DNA from: Candidula unifasciata
Lineage: Eukaryota > Mollusca > Gastropoda > Stylommatophora > Geomitridae
DNA: 64,000 bases
Assembly (NCBI GenBank): GCA_905116865.2
Contig: CAJHNH020008453.1
Location: 1-64,000 of the forward strand
Direction: 5' to 3'
A program made the position numbers and the translations under genes. The notes below the pieces were generated by a model. The model was not told where the DNA came from, ran no database searches, and worked only from the letters and a program-made list of their open reading frames with translations. Below, one piece after another: positions 61,021 through 64,000 of the stretch (positions are counted from its first letter, which is position 1; each line of letters starts with the position of its first letter).

Positions 61021-61440
61021 CTATAACCCCCCCCCCCCCTTTCCAGAGCCCACCCATATACTAATTCACTTCTGATTGGTCGACCCTGTCACCCGACCTT
61101 CGCACACTGTTAGGGGGTGGTCAGCAATGCTGTTGATATGCGTGTTGTAAATTTAAGCACGCCAGCGCATTTTAACACTTTGAAAACATTAAGAAACTGG
61201 GTCTAACACACAACCCCTCAAGAGAGTGCTGCAACCTATGTCACAGGCATTCTCTTTCTCGGAAGAAAAACATGAATGCAAGACAAGCCAGAAAGCAAAA
61301 TAACATATCGGCCAACCCGTAACTCCCCGGACATCAGACCAGTCCAAAAAAAGTTGTTAATGGAACGTAGCCTAGTTTCTCTGGGGGTAGTATCATGGAA
61401 CTAAACGACAAGTCCAATAATCTTAAAACCTAACCCTATC
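61013..61440 (+). repeat. Repeat R1, copy 2, just upstream of the STRA6-like gene
   Basis: Homologous to 60-440 over about 400 bases with small indels and a poly-C insertion near 61027. Read on the minus strand it has CCAATCAG at 61079-61072 and a TATAT motif about 10 bases further on, an arrangement that could serve as a promoter for the minus-strand gene. Both motifs are kept in copy 1. Confidence 0.75.
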
Positions 61441-61774
61441 CCATCTGACCCAGATGAGTAATTAAACGTCAGCAAATGCGTAAAAGGCCTGCTTATCGTG
61501 ATTAGGACCCGGAGTTGTTTTTTACAGTCTAGAGTACTGGTCTCCAGTCTGGAGTGCCGCGCCACAACTTGAATAGTCCCTTACAGAATCGTGCCCAACT
61601 TCAAAAATATGTATGAATTCAGTAACCGTTTGGTGTAAGCTGTGGAAATTTCTCATGCAGCCTGGTAATAATCATGTCCTTGTAAGATTTTTTTTTTTTT
61701 TTACAAAAACGTTTTCACTTTGCTTTATATATATATGGAGAAAAAACCATGTGCATTGTTGCGCACGTAATAAT
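61441..61774. other. No recognisable feature
   Basis: Upstream flank of the STRA6-like gene; poly-T at 61688-61702. Confidence 0.4.
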
Positions 61775-61935
61775 CCATTGGCGGTTGGAAATTGAATAGC
61801 GTAGCCTAGCGGCCTTGCCCGGGCAAAAATGTGGAGTTAAAAACCTACCCAAAGTATTTCAGGATCCTCGCCGGTGCTACAGAGCCTGTGCACTGTGCTG
61901 AGCTTCTTCAGACTCAGACTTGAGTTAGAAAAAAA
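61775..61935 (+). mobile_element. SINE family F, 5'-truncated
   Basis: gtagcctagcggccttgccc, tatttcaggatcctcgccgg and acagagcctgtgcactg match 7385-7480. The tRNA-like head is missing. Confidence 0.75.
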
Positions 61936-61944
61936 ACGGAGCAC

Positions 61945-63450
61945 TTATGGGTTACTACCCGTGTGCCGTGTTGTTGATCCGGTGTTCAAACCTTAAATGT
62001 AGGGTCCACTGAATCTTGGTGTTAGCAGTTACTGTCTTCCTTATCCAGTCTATTGCCAGTAAAAATAAGAGAGGCGGCAAAAGACATCCCTGTTGCACAC
62101 CTGTTTTTACTACAAATGTATTTGTTACCTTTCCCTCGTGAAGAACTCAACATTTCATGTCTTTATATGTTGCCTTTACTAAGTTAATAATTTTCTGTGT
62201 GATTCCATAGTGCCCCATCAATTTTCAGATATATTCCCTATCAATGCTGACAAATTCTTTTTCATAGTCTATGAATTCAATGTAAAGTGTTGAGTTTAAT
62301 TCAATGCTTTGCTTTGTTATTTATACGCACTGTGGCTATCTGGTCAGTACAGGATCTGTTTGGCCGAAAACCTGCCTGTTTATCTCTCAGCTTTTTATCA
62401 ATAGCAGCTTTTAATCTTTCCAAAATGATTCTATTTAATATTTTTCCAGTAACTGACAGCAACATAATTCCTCTATAGTTTTTCACACTCCTGTAGATCC
62501 CCTTTTTTGGGCAGTTTCACAAGACATCCTTCTCTCCAGTCTGCTGGTATTTCTTCGATCTCCCAGACTTTACCAAATAATCTATGTAGCAATTCCGTTG
62601 ATGTGTTTATGTTGACCCTAATAGTTTCTGCTGGGATACCATCTGGACCTGTCGCCTTTACTTCCTTGAGAAGATTGATAGCTTTTCTAATTTTCTCTTT
62701 GGATGGTATTTCACAGTTAATATCCAGATCCATTTCTTAAGGCAGGATATCTAGAGGAATCTCTGTCCCTGGTCTATCTAAAAGTATTTAAAAATACTCA
62801 GCCTATCTGTTCATTTGATCTTTAGGGTTACTGTTAAAGTCTCTGAGGTTTCCTTTTGCTACTGCTTTCTCCGCTTCTTGTGCTTGATCGTTTATATTTC
62901 ACTTTATTTGCCCTTATACGCCTCCTAACTTCCTTATTGGCTTCTGTGTATTTATACTGAGCTCTTGCTTTAGCAGGTCTCGTTTTGCTATTTTTTTTTA
63001 TTTAGTCTGCCATTGAACTTTTCCTTTCTTCAATCAATTAAATGTCTTTTGGTGTTATCCGCGCTTTATGTTTCCGTTCTTTCTTACGAAGAACTTCTAC
63101 ACAAGATTCATTCTAGATTCCCTTGATCTGATCCCAGCAAACTTCAATGCTTACATCTTCACCTAACTGCTGCAAAACCTGGTACTTACTGGAGACTGTT
63201 ACTGAAAATAGTTCCTTAACTTCTTTATCCCTGGGATAACCTACATTAAACTGGTTTCTACGATTATAAGATGTTATGCATCTTTTAAGTTTCAACTTTA
63301 TTTTACTTACCAACAGAAAATGGTCAGTAAATACATCGGCACATCTGCAAGCCCTAATATCATAAATGGATGATATAGACTTTTTGTTTATACATAGGTG
63401 ATCGATTTGATAAGTTGTTTTATGGTACAATGTACCTAACAGTGTATTTT
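61945..63450 (-). pseudogene. Non-LTR retrotransposon: endonuclease end plus reverse transcriptase
   Basis: Minus strand in order: YQIDHLCINKKSISSIYDIR and ADVFTDHFLLVSKIKLKL (endonuclease SDH-like end, 63300-63430); KATGPDGIPAETIR (62640); NYRGIMLLSVTGKILNRI and QAGFRPNRSCTDQIATV (RT motifs 1-2, about 62310-62480); FIDYEKEFVSIDRE (motif A); TGVQQGCLLPPLLFLLAIDW (motif B, near 62085). A frameshift near 62475 and stops inactivate it. Truncated before the catalytic DD pair at about 61950. Confidence 0.9.
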
Positions 63451-63459
63451 TTAAATTCC

Positions 63460-63660
63460 CCAGCTTCTTCTTCTTCTTCTTCTTCTTCTTCTTTCTTCTT
63501 CTTCTTCTTCTTCTTCTTCTTCTTCTTCTTCTTCTTCTTCTTCTTCTTCTTCTATTACTACTGCTACTACAACTACTACTACTACTACTACTTCGTCGTC
63601 GTCTTCTTCTTCTTTGTCGTCGTCTTCTTCTTCTTCTTCTTCTTCTTGTTGTTATCGTCC
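63460..63660 (+). repeat. (TTC)n with ACT and CGT triplet runs
   Basis: (TTC)n at 63466-63553, (TAC)n at 63563-63593, then TCG/TTC triplets to 63655. Confidence 0.95.
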
Positions 63661-64000
63661 ACCATGTACCTTAGTGAAGTCTCGTGGGGAGATGTAACGT
63701 TTGTTGATGAGCTTTGTCAAGAGCATAATTTAGACTGATGTTCACTTCTGTAAGGCTCTTTATGCCATCACTCTAATATTTTATTAGGTCTTCCTGGATC
63801 TACACCTGTTGTAACGTTTTAGTATGGCTGGCTTATTCCTAGATTTGTTAAAAAACGGGACGATTACCACTTTTTTTTATTAATTTTTTTTTTTTTTTTT
63901 ATGGAGTGCCGATGGGACGCACCTAAACAAACCGGGACTGTCCACGCTAAAATGGGATCCACGGTCACTCTAGCTGAATTATGCCAGTGTTATCTGTATG
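63661..64000. other. Unassigned window end
   Basis: Short frames only; poly-T at 63882-63900. Confidence 0.35.

Overview
The window is animal (metazoan) genomic DNA. Genes are split by GT-AG introns, coding density is very low, and most of the sequence is interspersed and tandem repeats. The mix of tRNA-derived SINEs, several decayed non-LTR retrotransposon families and many minisatellites suggests a mollusc, perhaps a gastropod. That assignment is an inference; nothing in the window fixes the species.

One host gene is recognisable. It lies on the minus strand, from an ATG at 60339-60341 to a TAG at 13250-13252. Fourteen coding exons, about 640 residues in total, can be read in order. They align collinearly, as recalled from memory, with vertebrate STRA6, the multispanning membrane receptor that takes up retinol from retinol-binding protein. 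Intron phases agree at ten of the thirteen junctions. At the other three (44.3 to 34.6 kb, 32.9 to 27.2 kb, 17.0 to 13.6 kb) the homology and/or the phase shows that a short exon was not found. An upstream noncoding exon ending near 60542 is inferred.

The rest is intron and flank filled with repeats. (1) About seven short interspersed families, called A to G here, several with tRNA-like A and B boxes. (2) Pieces of at least eight non-LTR retrotransposon families: reverse transcriptase with FADD or YADD, RNase H, a CCHC-knuckle ORF1, and C-terminal GRPR..W motifs. All are truncated or stop-ridden. (3) A decayed mariner-type transposase, a hAT-type MITE with a perfect 8-bp target duplication, and a hairpin element. 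(4) Long minisatellites: 37-38 bp at 3.0-5.0 kb, 27 bp at 15.0-15.3 kb, 44 bp at 28.8-29.4 kb, 37 bp at 40.8-41.7 kb, about 35 bp at 41.9-44.0 kb, 28-29 bp at 47.0-49.5 kb, 31 bp at 59.5-60.0 kb. (5) Large (TTC)n, (CA)n, (AT)n and poly-C tracts.

The points most worth following are the invertebrate STRA6-like gene with a poorly conserved ligand loop, a roughly 400-bp repeat just upstream of this gene that recurs at the far end of the window, microsatellites that appear to grow from LINE and SINE tails, and nested insertions with readable target duplications. No intact tRNA, rRNA, CRISPR array or prokaryotic-type gene is present.
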